Shown piece after piece: positions 57,593 through 64,000 of a DNA stretch of 64,000 bases. Each line of letters begins with the position of its first letter. Position 1 is the first letter of the stretch. The notes under the pieces were generated by a model. That model had not been told where the DNA came from, did no database searches, and was given only the letters and a program-made list of their open reading frames with translations. The stretch comes from Tepidamorphaceae bacterium (GTDB lineage: Bacteria; Pseudomonadota; Alphaproteobacteria; Rhizobiales; Tepidamorphaceae), in NCBI GenBank assembly GCA_028279445.1, contig JANQNT010000008.1, positions 94,622 to 158,621 on the forward strand, given 5' to 3'. A program made the translations under genes and the position numbers.

Positions 57593-58044
57593 CTGTCGTC
57601 AGACTCAACGGTCAGCAGGGCGCCGTCGGCACCGACGATCGTGACCGGCGCGCCCTTGGGAAGATCGGGCCCGTGCACCCGCCAAACCGTATCGTCCACC
57701 TTCACCTTGCCGGCGCCATTGCGGATCGGCTCGTGCACAAGGCAACGCCGCCCGATGAGCGCATCGGCGCGCTGGTTCAGGAACGGCCGGTCGCTGGTTT
57801 CCGCCTGACCGCGGAAGTAGACCCGGTAGACCAGCACCGAGGCCAGCGACAGGACCCCGAAACCGATCACCTCCGCCTGCCAGGGAAGGTCGACTGCGAA
57901 CTCCACGGCTCCGATTGTCAGCGCCGACAGGCCGATCCACAGGAAGACGTGGCCCGGCGCCAGCAGTTCCAGACCGAACAGGATCAGGCCGAGAATGACC
58001 CAGGCCCAGGGCCCAAGCGCGATGATCGACTGGACGATGCCCAT
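57589..58044 (-). CDS. NfeD-family membrane protein
   Basis: A 151-aa protein with two hydrophobic helices (IALGPWAWVILGLILFGLELLAPGHVFLWIGLSALTIG and LPWQAEVIGFGVLSLASVLVYRVYF region) and a C-terminal OB-fold (ALIGRRCLVHEPIRNGAGKVKVDDTVWRVHG). The family partners with SPFH proteins, and its gene is 5 nt after the stop of the SPFH gene. Confidence 0.9.
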   Translation of the reverse strand: MGIVQSIIALGPWAWVILGLILFGLELLAPGHVFLWIGLSALTIGAVEFAVDLPWQAEVIGFGVLSLASVLVYRVYFRGQAETSDRPFLNQRADALIGRRCLVHEPIRNGAGKVKVDDTVWRVHGPDLPKGAPVTIVGADGALLTVESDDS

Positions 58045-58049
58045 GGGGC

Positions 58050-59024
58050 CTATCCTTCGTTGCCGGTCTGGGGCACCCGGTCTACAGGCCGGCGGCGCGG
58101 GGGTGCGTCCGGGCCGAACACGTCCTTGACGATCTCGGCGACACCACCGAGCGTGCCGATTACCGAGGACGTCTCCATCGGAAGGATCAGCACCTTCTGA
58201 TTGGGCGCGCCGGCCAGGGCCTCGATCGCGGCAACGTACTTCTGGGCGACGAAGTAGTTGATGGCTTGCGGATCGCCGGCCTGGATCGCGTCGGAGACCA
58301 TCTCGGTCGCCTTGGCCTCGGCTTCGGCCAGGCGCTCGCGCGCCTCGGCATCGCGGAAAGCCGCTTCGCGGCGGCCTTCGGCTTCCAGGATCAGCGATTT
58401 CTTCTCGCCCTCCGCCTTCAGGACCTCCGACTGGCGTTCGCCTTCCGCTTCCAGGATGACGGCGCGGCGGTCGCGCTCGGCCTTCATCTGCCGGGCCATG
58501 GAGTCGACCAGATCGCGCGGCGGGTTGATGTCCTTGATCTCGACGCGGGTGACCTTCAGCCCCCACGGCTCGGTCGCCGCGTCGACGACCTTGAGCAGCC
58601 GGTGGTTGATCTCGTCGCGGTTGGACAGCAGCTCGTCCAGGTCCATCGAGCCCATCACCGTGCGCACGTTGGTCATGGTCAGGTTGAGGATCGCGGCTTC
58701 CAGTTGGGCCACCTCGTAGCTTGCCCGCGCCGCGTCGAGCACCTGGAAGAAGGTGACGCCATCGACCACCACGGTGGCGTTGTCCTTGGTGATCACCTCC
58801 TGGCTGGGCACGTCCAGGAACTGCTCCATGACGTTGACCTTGTGGCCGATACGGTCAACGAAGGGAACAATCAGGCTGAGGCCCGGCGTGAGCGTCTTGG
58901 TGTAGCGCCCGAAACGCTCAACGGTGTAGTTGTAGCCCTGCGGTACCAGCTTGACCGCCGACAGGACCACCAGCAGCAGCAGGACAACGAAAACAAGGGC
59001 GAAGATGTCGAGACCGAGCGGCAT
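58050..59024 (-). CDS. SPFH/Band 7 protein, QmcA-like
   Basis: A 324-aa membrane-anchored protein: N-terminal helix ([26 protein letters not shown]), SPFH domain ([75 protein letters not shown]), and a coiled coil of EAEGER/AEGEKK repeats at about residues 185-250. It is a stomatin-like scaffold that may organise quality control in the membrane with NfeD. The start at 59024 ([12 protein letters not shown]) gives the anchor at the N-terminus. Confidence 0.92.
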   Translation of the reverse strand: MPLGLDIFALVFVVLLLLVVLSAVKLVPQGYNYTVERFGRYTKTLTPGLSLIVPFVDRIGHKVNVMEQFLDVPSQEVITKDNATVVVDGVTFFQVLDAARASYEVAQLEAAILNLTMTNVRTVMGSMDLDELLSNRDEINHRLLKVVDAATEPWGLKVTRVEIKDINPPRDLVDSMARQMKAERDRRAVILEAEGERQSEVLKAEGEKKSLILEAEGRREAAFRDAEARERLAEAEAKATEMVSDAIQAGDPQAINYFVAQKYVAAIEALAGAPNQKVLILPMETSSVIGTLGGVAEIVKDVFGPDAPPRRRPVDRVPQTGNEG

Positions 59025-59348
59025 GGCCGTCTCCAGCGAATCACCTTGTGGCGGGACGTTCGCGCGGGAGTATTCCTGTCCGTCGGGCAGGCTGCAACCG
59101 GGTGGAACTTTTGCTCGCCGGACTTTGACTTCGCTCACGGCGAGTTCCCCCGGATCAAGGCCGGGCGCACGGTCGTGCGCCTGGGTGCCTCAAACTCGGC
59201 CCGAGCAGGATGATGCCGTGAGCCTCGAAACACACATCGTGTGATGTGGGAACCGGTTTTCGGGCAAGAGGCGTGGAGCGCCGAAGGCGCGACAGGGAAC
59301 AAGAAAGCCGAACGGCCAGCAAAAATGTCGTGAGCGAGACAAATCCCC
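59025..59348. other. Intergenic region, qmcA-like / hemH
   Basis: 324 nt with no supported gene. The first part is the leader of the SPFH gene; the rest carries the repeat at 59246-59325. No terminator with a T-tract is visible for hemH on the minus strand. Confidence 0.55.
59246..59325 (+). repeat. RIME-like intergenic repeat, copy 2 with internal segment
   Basis: GTGGGAACCGGTTTT (59246-59260) and AAGCCGAACGGCCAGCAAAAA (59305-59325) match the two blocks at 645-685. Here about 44 nt separate them, against 6 there, so one copy has a nested insertion (with GGAGCGCC and GGCGCG arms) or the other a deletion. Confidence 0.6.
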
Positions 59349-60413
59349 CTACAACCAGCCGGCGAGCTCGCGGCGCACGATGGTCTCGATCACCGCCATC
59401 CCCTCTTCGCTGTCGTTCAGGCTGGGGATGAAGGCGAAGCTCTCGCCACCGTTCTCGTGGAAAATCTCGCCGCCCTCGCCGGCGATCTCCTCGAGCGTCT
59501 CCAGGCAGTCGGCGGCAAAGCCCGGCGTCACCACGGCGATCGATTTCACGCCGTCGCGGGCAAGCTGCTCGATGGTTTGGTCGGTGTAGGGCTGCAGCCA
59601 TTCTTCCGGACCGAAGCGCGACTGGAACGTCACCCGCAACCGGCCTTCGCGCCAGCCGAGCCGCTCGCGCAGCAGCCGCGCCGTCTTCTGGCAATGGCAG
59701 TGATAAGGGTCGCCCTTGCGGAAATAGGACTGCGGGATGCCGTGGAAGGAGGCGAGTATCACCTCCGGTTCGAAGTCGAGCGCGCCGAGCGAGCGTTCCA
59801 TGGTGCGTGCCAGCGCTTCGATATAGGCGGGATCGTCATGATATGGCGGTGCGGTGCGCACGGCTGGCTGCCAGCGCATGTCCATCAGCGCCTCGAACAC
59901 CTTGTCGTTGACGGTCGCGGTGGTCGCTGCGGCGTATTGCGGGTAGAGCGGCACGACGAGGATGCGCTCGCAGCCCTCTGCCTGCAGGGCGTCCATCTTG
60001 GAGCGGATCGACGGGTTGCCGTAGCGCATCGCCCAATCGATCACGATGCGCCCGTTGGCTGCATCCATCACCGCGGCAAGCTTGTCGCTCTGGCTGCGGG
60101 TGAAGGTGCGCAGCGGCGACTCGTTCATCTCGTGGTTCCAGATCTCCTCATAGGCCCGGCCGCTCTTCTGCGGGCGCACCGACAAGACGATGCCATTGAG
60201 GATCGGCCACCACAGCGCTTTCGGCCATTCGATGACGCGCTTGTCGGACAGGAACTCCTTGAGGTAGCGGCGCATGGGCCAATAACTGGTGGCGTCCGGC
60301 GTGCCGAGATTGACCAGAAGAACACCGATGCGACCACACTTCACGGGCGGGTGGTCGGCCGGGAGACGTCGCGGCGCGCCGGAAAATCCCAGTTGCAGGT
60401 TCATCTGGTTCAT
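59349..60413 (-). CDS. hemH: Ferrochelatase
   Basis: Inserts Fe2+ into protoporphyrin IX, the last step of heme synthesis. The 354-aa protein has GVLLVNLGTPDATSYWPMRRYLKEFLSDKRV, PLYPQYAAATTATV and SFHGIPQSYFRKGDPYHCHCQ with the metal-binding His. TPGFAADCLETLEEIA and a Glu-rich ENGGESFAFIPSLND end follow. The ATG at 60413 or 60404 is likely. hemE and hemJ, two earlier enzymes, lie near oriC. Confidence 0.95.
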   Translation of the reverse strand: MNQMNLQLGFSGAPRRLPADHPPVKCGRIGVLLVNLGTPDATSYWPMRRYLKEFLSDKRVIEWPKALWWPILNGIVLSVRPQKSGRAYEEIWNHEMNESPLRTFTRSQSDKLAAVMDAANGRIVIDWAMRYGNPSIRSKMDALQAEGCERILVVPLYPQYAAATTATVNDKVFEALMDMRWQPAVRTAPPYHDDPAYIEALARTMERSLGALDFEPEVILASFHGIPQSYFRKGDPYHCHCQKTARLLRERLGWREGRLRVTFQSRFGPEEWLQPYTDQTIEQLARDGVKSIAVVTPGFAADCLETLEEIAGEGGEIFHENGGESFAFIPSLNDSEEGMAVIETIVRRELAGWL

Positions 60414-60564
60414 AAGCGTGTGTCCGTACGGTTGAGCGACATCTGACGGTCGCCTGTGGGGATGTGCAGTAAGTCTACGCAGCGCAAGCGATACGGTTTT
60501 CATGCAGGGTTCGGACCCTAGCAAGGCCAGCGACCGTTTGACGCTGGCCACGGTGTCGCAGCGG

Positions 60565-60579
60565 TTAACGGCGCGTTAA
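60565..60579. promoter_or_regulatory. CtrA binding site between hemH and a CheY-like gene
   Basis: TTAA-CGGCGCG-TTAA, perfect CtrA consensus, 71 nt before the response-regulator start at 60650 and 152 nt from the hemH start. Confidence 0.7.
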
Positions 60580-60649
60580 CCGCCACCATGCACCGTTGAG
60601 CCGCCAGTCAAGCGGCTGGCATCCCTGGATGCTGCGCGAAGCCAGTTGC

Positions 60650-61069
60650 ATGCCCGATACGCTGCTTATTGATGATGACCATTTCTCACGCAAACTGACG
60701 CGAACCATGCTGGCCAAGGCCGGCATCACCGAGGTGACCGAGGCATCCGGTGGCCGGCAAGCGGTCAGCATCGCAAGGACGTTGAGTCCGGAGCTGATCC
60801 TGATCGATTGGGTCATGCCCGGCATGGACGGCGAGCAAACGCTGCAAGCGCTGAATGCGGAAGCGTTGTTGCCGCCCGAATGCCACGTCATCGTCACCTC
60901 GACGCTGGCGACCCGCGAGGCGATCGTGCAGGCGGCACGGCTCGGCGCAAACGCGTTCCTGATCAAGCCATTCGCGGCGCGGACGCTGCATGCGCGCATT
61001 GCACGGTTGATGGAGACGCAGCCCAAGTCCGACCAGGCTCCATTGAAGCGCCTGGGTGGAGAACGCTGA
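60650..61069 (+). CDS. Single-domain response regulator
   Basis: A 139-aa CheY-like receiver: LLIDDDHFSRKLTRTML, phospho-acceptor Asp53 in LILIDWVMPGMDGEQTLQAL, the Thr/Ser in IVTSTLATREAIVQA and Lys in AFLIKPFAARTLHARIARL. No output domain. The CtrA box upstream and the kinase/receiver pair downstream suggest a small signalling module. It converges on the second receiver gene. Confidence 0.9.
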   Translation: MPDTLLIDDDHFSRKLTRTMLAKAGITEVTEASGGRQAVSIARTLSPELILIDWVMPGMDGEQTLQALNAEALLPPECHVIVTSTLATREAIVQAARLGANAFLIKPFAARTLHARIARLMETQPKSDQAPLKRLGGER

Positions 61070-61109
61070 TAGCGGTTCTCGACAGCGCCTGCCCTGCCCA
61101 GCGCAGGTT

Positions 61110-61535
61110 TCAGTGGACGTTGTAGGGCTTGGCGGTGTGGAACCAGAAATCGCTGATCGCGTTGACGATCTCGCTCATTCCCTCCAGCGAATCGACCTTG
61201 GTTATGACCGCGTTGGCGCCCTCCTGATAGGCCCGGGCGAGAACATCGGGATCCGACGAGGTGGTCAGCACCACGACCGGCAGGGCGTAGAAGACGGGGT
61301 GCTTGCGCAACGCGGCGACGAACTCGTGCCCGTCCATGATCGGCATGTTCAGGTCCAGCAGCACCAGCGCGGGAACATTTTCACCGTGAATACTGTCGTA
61401 GCTGTCGAGGACTTCAAGCGCAGCGCGGCCGTTCTCGACGACGGTGAGTTCGACATCGATCGGCGCGCGTTTCAGCACCTTGCGAATCACCATGACGTCG
61501 TGAGGGTCATCCTCGACCAGCAGCACGTGTGCCAT
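61110..61535 (-). CDS. Rcp1-like single-domain response regulator
   Basis: A 141-aa receiver: VLLVEDDPHDVMVIRKVLKRA, Asp61 in ALVLLDLNMPIMDGHEFVAALR and VVVLTTSSDPDVLARAYQEGANAVITK. The longer alpha4-beta5 layout and the DPHDVMVIRKVLKRA opening are typical of receivers paired with phytochrome-type kinases. I chose the ATG at 61535 because AGAGG stands 6 nt upstream; an ATG at 61556 is possible. It diverges from the kinase and shares its promoter region, with the CtrA box. Confidence 0.9.
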   Translation of the reverse strand: MAHVLLVEDDPHDVMVIRKVLKRAPIDVELTVVENGRAALEVLDSYDSIHGENVPALVLLDLNMPIMDGHEFVAALRKHPVFYALPVVVLTTSSDPDVLARAYQEGANAVITKVDSLEGMSEIVNAISDFWFHTAKPYNVH

Positions 61536-61611
61536 CTCGGGCCTCTTCATTTCCATTGATTATATGCCCTTGGCCCATCCCAACGCCATCCCGGACGGCA
61601 TGCAAACTTGG

Positions 61612-61626
61612 TTAATGGCTTCTTAA
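61612..61626. promoter_or_regulatory. CtrA binding site in the kinase/regulator promoter region
   Basis: TTAA-TGGCTTC-TTAA, perfect CtrA consensus, in the divergent gap between the Rcp1-like receiver (start 61535) and the histidine kinase. One box could control both. Confidence 0.75.
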
Positions 61627-61708
61627 CGCAAGCAAGCGCAGCTTGGATGGTCACGCTCGGCATTGCTCGGATGCGTGGTGCGGGCAGGTCATTGGGGAGT
61701 GGCGAGCG

Positions 61709-63712
61709 GTGCATTCGCCCTATTGCAGGCTGACAGCGGACGGCACGATCATCGAAGCGAATACCGCGTTCGCTGACCTGTTCACCAGCGCCGGCGGAAA
61801 CGTCGTCGGCCGGCGGTTGCCGCAATTGACCGACGGGTCCGTGCGCGTGGCGGTCGAGGCGTTCCTGGCCGAACTTGCCGAAGGGGTGGTGACGCGGTTG
61901 CTCGAAACCACCTTGTGGGGATCGACGGATCGCGAATGCGTCATCGAGTGGACAGCGATCCTCGGGGAAGACACCGCCGAGGGATCGCGGACCTTCCTGA
62001 TCATCGGTCGTGACACCACCGGGCAACTGGCTTATCGCACGGCGCTACAGCGGCTGATCGCCGTCGGCAGCGACGATCAGACCGAGCTGGAACGACGGAT
62101 TCCGCGTATCCTGAGCATCGCGCACTGCTATTTCGGGATGCGGTTCGGCGTGCTCAACCGCGCCAACGGCGATTCGCTGGTGGTGGAGTGCATCGCCGAT
62201 CCCACCGGCGAATTGGGAGAAGGGGAGAAACTCCCCTTGTCGGCGGCTTATTGCGCCGACTCAATTCTGAACGGCCAGACCACCGTTGTTGCCGATGTGG
62301 TCAACTCGCCCTTCCACCAGAAGGACTGCTTCCGGCGCATCGCGCTGGGCAGCTTTCTCAGCGCGCCGGTCCATGTCGCCGGGCGAATCTACGGCGCGGT
62401 GTTCTTCGGCGATGTCAACGTGCGCCAGGAACCGTTCGCCGGCGAGCAGCTCAGCGTGCTTTCGCTGGTGGCGCAATGGCTTGGCTATGAGCTGACCGCG
62501 CGCGAGAAGGCGCGGCAACTGGAGATGCGCGAAGAGCGCTATCGAAAGCTCTACCGGAGCACACCGGTGATGATGCATTCGCTCGACTGGTCCGGACGCC
62601 TGGTAGAGGTCAGCGATACATGGCTGGAGCAGTTGGGCTACACGCGCGAGGAAGTGATCGGGCGACAGGCGATCGAGTTCATGACCGAAGAATCCCGGCT
62701 CAAGGCGCTGACGGAACGCCTCGCCGGCAACAAGGCTGCCTATCAGGCACGTGCAGAACCGTATGTCTTCCGCCGCAAGAACGGCGCCACGATCGAGACG
62801 GAGATGTCGGCGATCGGTGTCTGGTCCGGCCTGCCGATGGATACGGACGGTTTCGGCCTTGCGGAGGACAGCATCGCGCCCGAGACATCGCTTTGCGTGC
62901 TCGTCGATGTCACCGCGCGCAACCGGGCGCAGCGCTCGTTTGCCTATGCCAATGCACAGCTCATTCGCGCCAACGAAGGGCTGAAGCGCTTCAACATGAT
63001 GGCATCGCACGACCTGGAGGAGCCGCTGCGCAAGCTTCGGCTGTTCAGTTCGATGCTGACGGACGACCTTGGCGACACGGCTGACGAAGAATCGCTCTAT
63101 GCCCTGAAGGCCATCCACCAGACCTCGCAGCGGCTTTCGGACCTGGTCAGCGATCTGCTGGCCTATACCAGGCAGAGCAACGAGACCTTCGAGTTCGAGC
63201 AAATCGAGCTGACCACCACCGTGCAGGACGTCATCGCCACGATGATCGACGGCTCGGACCTTTGTCCCGCGACATTCGAGATCGATGCGCTGCCGGTGGT
63301 GCGCGGCGGCCGGGTGCCGATTGAACAACTGCTGCAAAACCTGCTTTCGAACGCGATCAAGTATTGCGATCCGGAGCGTGCGCCGAAGGTGCGGATCTTT
63401 GCCGAATCCAAATCGCGGGAACGCGAGATCGAGCTTGTCGTGCGCGACAACGGCATCGGAATTCCGCAGGACCAGGCAGAGCGCATCTTCGAGCCGTTCC
63501 GGCGTCTGTGCAGCCGCAACGGCGTTCCCGGCAGCGGCATCGGCCTTGCCATCTGCCGGCTTGTGGTGCAACGCCACGGCTGGCGCATCGCGGCGCGTGC
63601 CGCGCCACAACACGGTACTGACTTCTATCTGCGCATTCCGGTGTCCGACGTCGTGCGCCATGGCACGGCAGTTGCGGAAGACATGCCCAGGCCGTCGGCC
63701 ATGTCGGCCTGA
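61709..63712 (+). CDS. PAS/GAF sensor histidine kinase
   Basis: About 667 aa with this start. N-terminal PAS-like segment (YCRLTADGTIIEANTAFADLF), then GAF (ILSIAHCYFGMRFGVLNRANG to VFFGDVNVRQEPFAGEQLSVLSLV) and a second PAS (YRKLYRSTPVMMHSLDWSGRLVEVSDTW). The HisKA box follows with the phospho-His in MMASHDLEEPLRKLR, then a HATPase (LLSNAIKYCDP; DNGIGIPQDQAERIFEPFRRL; GSGIGLAICRLVV). HDLEEPL-type kinases resemble phytochrome/Cph1 partners of Rcp1, but there is no chromophore-binding Cys motif I can see. Start: GTG with GGGGAG upstream; a TTG at 61643 would add 22 residues. Confidence 0.9.
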   Translation: MHSPYCRLTADGTIIEANTAFADLFTSAGGNVVGRRLPQLTDGSVRVAVEAFLAELAEGVVTRLLETTLWGSTDRECVIEWTAILGEDTAEGSRTFLIIGRDTTGQLAYRTALQRLIAVGSDDQTELERRIPRILSIAHCYFGMRFGVLNRANGDSLVVECIADPTGELGEGEKLPLSAAYCADSILNGQTTVVADVVNSPFHQKDCFRRIALGSFLSAPVHVAGRIYGAVFFGDVNVRQEPFAGEQLSVLSLVAQWLGYELTAREKARQLEMREERYRKLYRSTPVMMHSLDWSGRLVEVSDTWLEQLGYTREEVIGRQAIEFMTEESRLKALTERLAGNKAAYQARAEPYVFRRKNGATIETEMSAIGVWSGLPMDTDGFGLAEDSIAPETSLCVLVDVTARNRAQRSFAYANAQLIRANEGLKRFNMMASHDLEEPLRKLRLFSSMLTDDLGDTADEESLYALKAIHQTSQRLSDLVSDLLAYTRQSNETFEFEQIELTTTVQDVIATMIDGSDLCPATFEIDALPVVRGGRVPIEQLLQNLLSNAIKYCDPERAPKVRIFAESKSREREIELVVRDNGIGIPQDQAERIFEPFRRLCSRNGVPGSGIGLAICRLVVQRHGWRIAARAAPQHGTDFYLRIPVSDVVRHGTAVAEDMPRPSAMSA

Positions 63713-63715
63713 CTT

Positions 63716-63728
63716 GGGGTCCGGCCCC
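63716..63728. repeat. GGGGTCCGGCCCC short palindrome-like sequence
   Basis: Just after the kinase stop and directly abutting the CTAG of the MITE. Same family as 28342, 41048 and 52716. Confidence 0.45.
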
Positions 63729-64000
63729 TAGGCTGTATCGACATTTAGGATTTGGAGCGTGGTATGCGCCAAAATCGTTCAGTTCCAGGCGCAAAGCCGA
63801 AGCCAGGGTCATCCCTTGCTAGTGCTTTGCAACGCCGAAATGGGCGATTTTGGCCATATCCTCACCGGACGCGGCGGATTTTGCCCCTGACGGCGTTGAA
63901 GCGACCTAATGGTGGTTGGCACCATGTCGGTCCCTTCGCCTTGTCAGCGACAAAATCCGACACGCGCCACGCCCGAAACCTGACTGTCGATACAGCCTAG
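63728..64000. mobile_element. MITE-like element with 16-bp terminal inverted repeats
   Basis: Left end CTAGGCTGTATCGACA (63728-63743) and right end TGTCGATACAGCCTAG (63985-64000) are perfect inverted repeats. The element is 273 nt including CTAG at both ends and contains no transposase. The GGCTGTATCGACA end resembles IS5/IS427-group termini; TA or CTAG would be the target duplication, but the right side ends at the window edge. An ORF of 82 codons runs through it and matches nothing I know. A related 25-nt stretch lies at 1826-1850. Confidence 0.75.

Noticed and set aside
58045..58566. Long N-terminal extension of the NfeD reading frame
   Set aside because: It lies antisense-free but out of frame within the SPFH gene; Arg/Gly/Pro composition is that of a shadow frame in high-G+C DNA.
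63752..64000. 82-codon ORF inside the MITE
   Set aside because: It is open through both terminal repeat and interior, resembles no transposase, and MITEs of this size are non-coding.

Overview
The window is high-G+C DNA from a Hyphomicrobiales-like (rhizobial-type) alphaproteobacterium. Three things support this. It carries the complete acpXL-lpxXL cluster for very-long-chain fatty acylation of lipid A. It encodes CpdR and has several full-length CtrA boxes. Its gene order around hemE/ppsR/rho/mnmE/mnmG/rsmG/parAB is the one found at alphaproteobacterial chromosome origins. The intergenic stretch at 16923-17435, between ppsR (the RP001/DUF299 gene) and hemE, has a CtrA box, a near-perfect IHF site, a DnaA-like box and two GANTC sites, so it is very probably oriC. 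Two perfect parS palindromes lie 7-9 kb away, near parAB.

Layout. 1-5.6 kb: the 3' end of a PfkB sugar/nucleoside kinase, then a leftward operon hisB-DUF2628-hisH-hisA-(hisF fragment)-hisF-hisE-coaA. 5.8-8.8 kb: hslV, a membrane DUF2157 gene and hslU. 8.8-16.9 kb: mostly leftward genes (xre, smr, mltA, tim44-like; rightward fxsA and secB; then dnaQ, coaE, aroE, maf, ppsR). 16.9-28.3 kb: oriC, hemE, hemJ, rho, an antisense DUF255 gene, mnmE, mnmG, rsmG, parA, parB. 28.4-34.6 kb: holA, lptE, leuS, a YggS-type PLP protein, a TPR protein, a 41-aa rpmJ and tRNA-Val(GAC). 34.8-40.6 kb: acpXL-fabZXL-fabF2XL-fabF1XL-adhXL-lpxXL. 40.6-46.7 kb: cpdR, an N-formylglutamate amidohydrolase, an alpha-r8/MmgR-like sRNA, an MFS transporter, a HisN-like phosphatase, a lysophospholipase-like hydrolase, and an hsp20 gene with an RpoH promoter and a ROSE-type thermometer. 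46.8-55.8 kb: threonine aldolase, SGNH/DUF459, lytic transglycosylase, galE, galU, a BBP2-type outer-membrane barrel and kdsD. 55.9-64 kb: PomA/PomB-like motor genes, nfeD-qmcA, hemH, two response regulators with a PAS/GAF histidine kinase, and a 273-bp MITE-like element that ends at the window edge.

The genes are mostly housekeeping, but three layers of control stand out. First, CtrA: four perfect TTAA-N7-TTAA boxes plus one 7/8 match, all intergenic (oriC, upstream of kdsD, motAB, a CheY-like regulator, and the kinase/regulator pair), with cpdR itself nearby. Second, heat: a promoter plus RNA thermometer at hsp20 and a possible RpoH promoter at hslV. Third, post-transcriptional: the alpha-r8-type sRNA.

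The most unusual finds are a 40-codon remnant of a second, diverged hisF 5' end wedged in frame between hisA and hisF, a FabF2XL that lacks the ketosynthase cysteine, and several families of small palindromic repeats, one of which directly abuts the start codon of the MFS gene.
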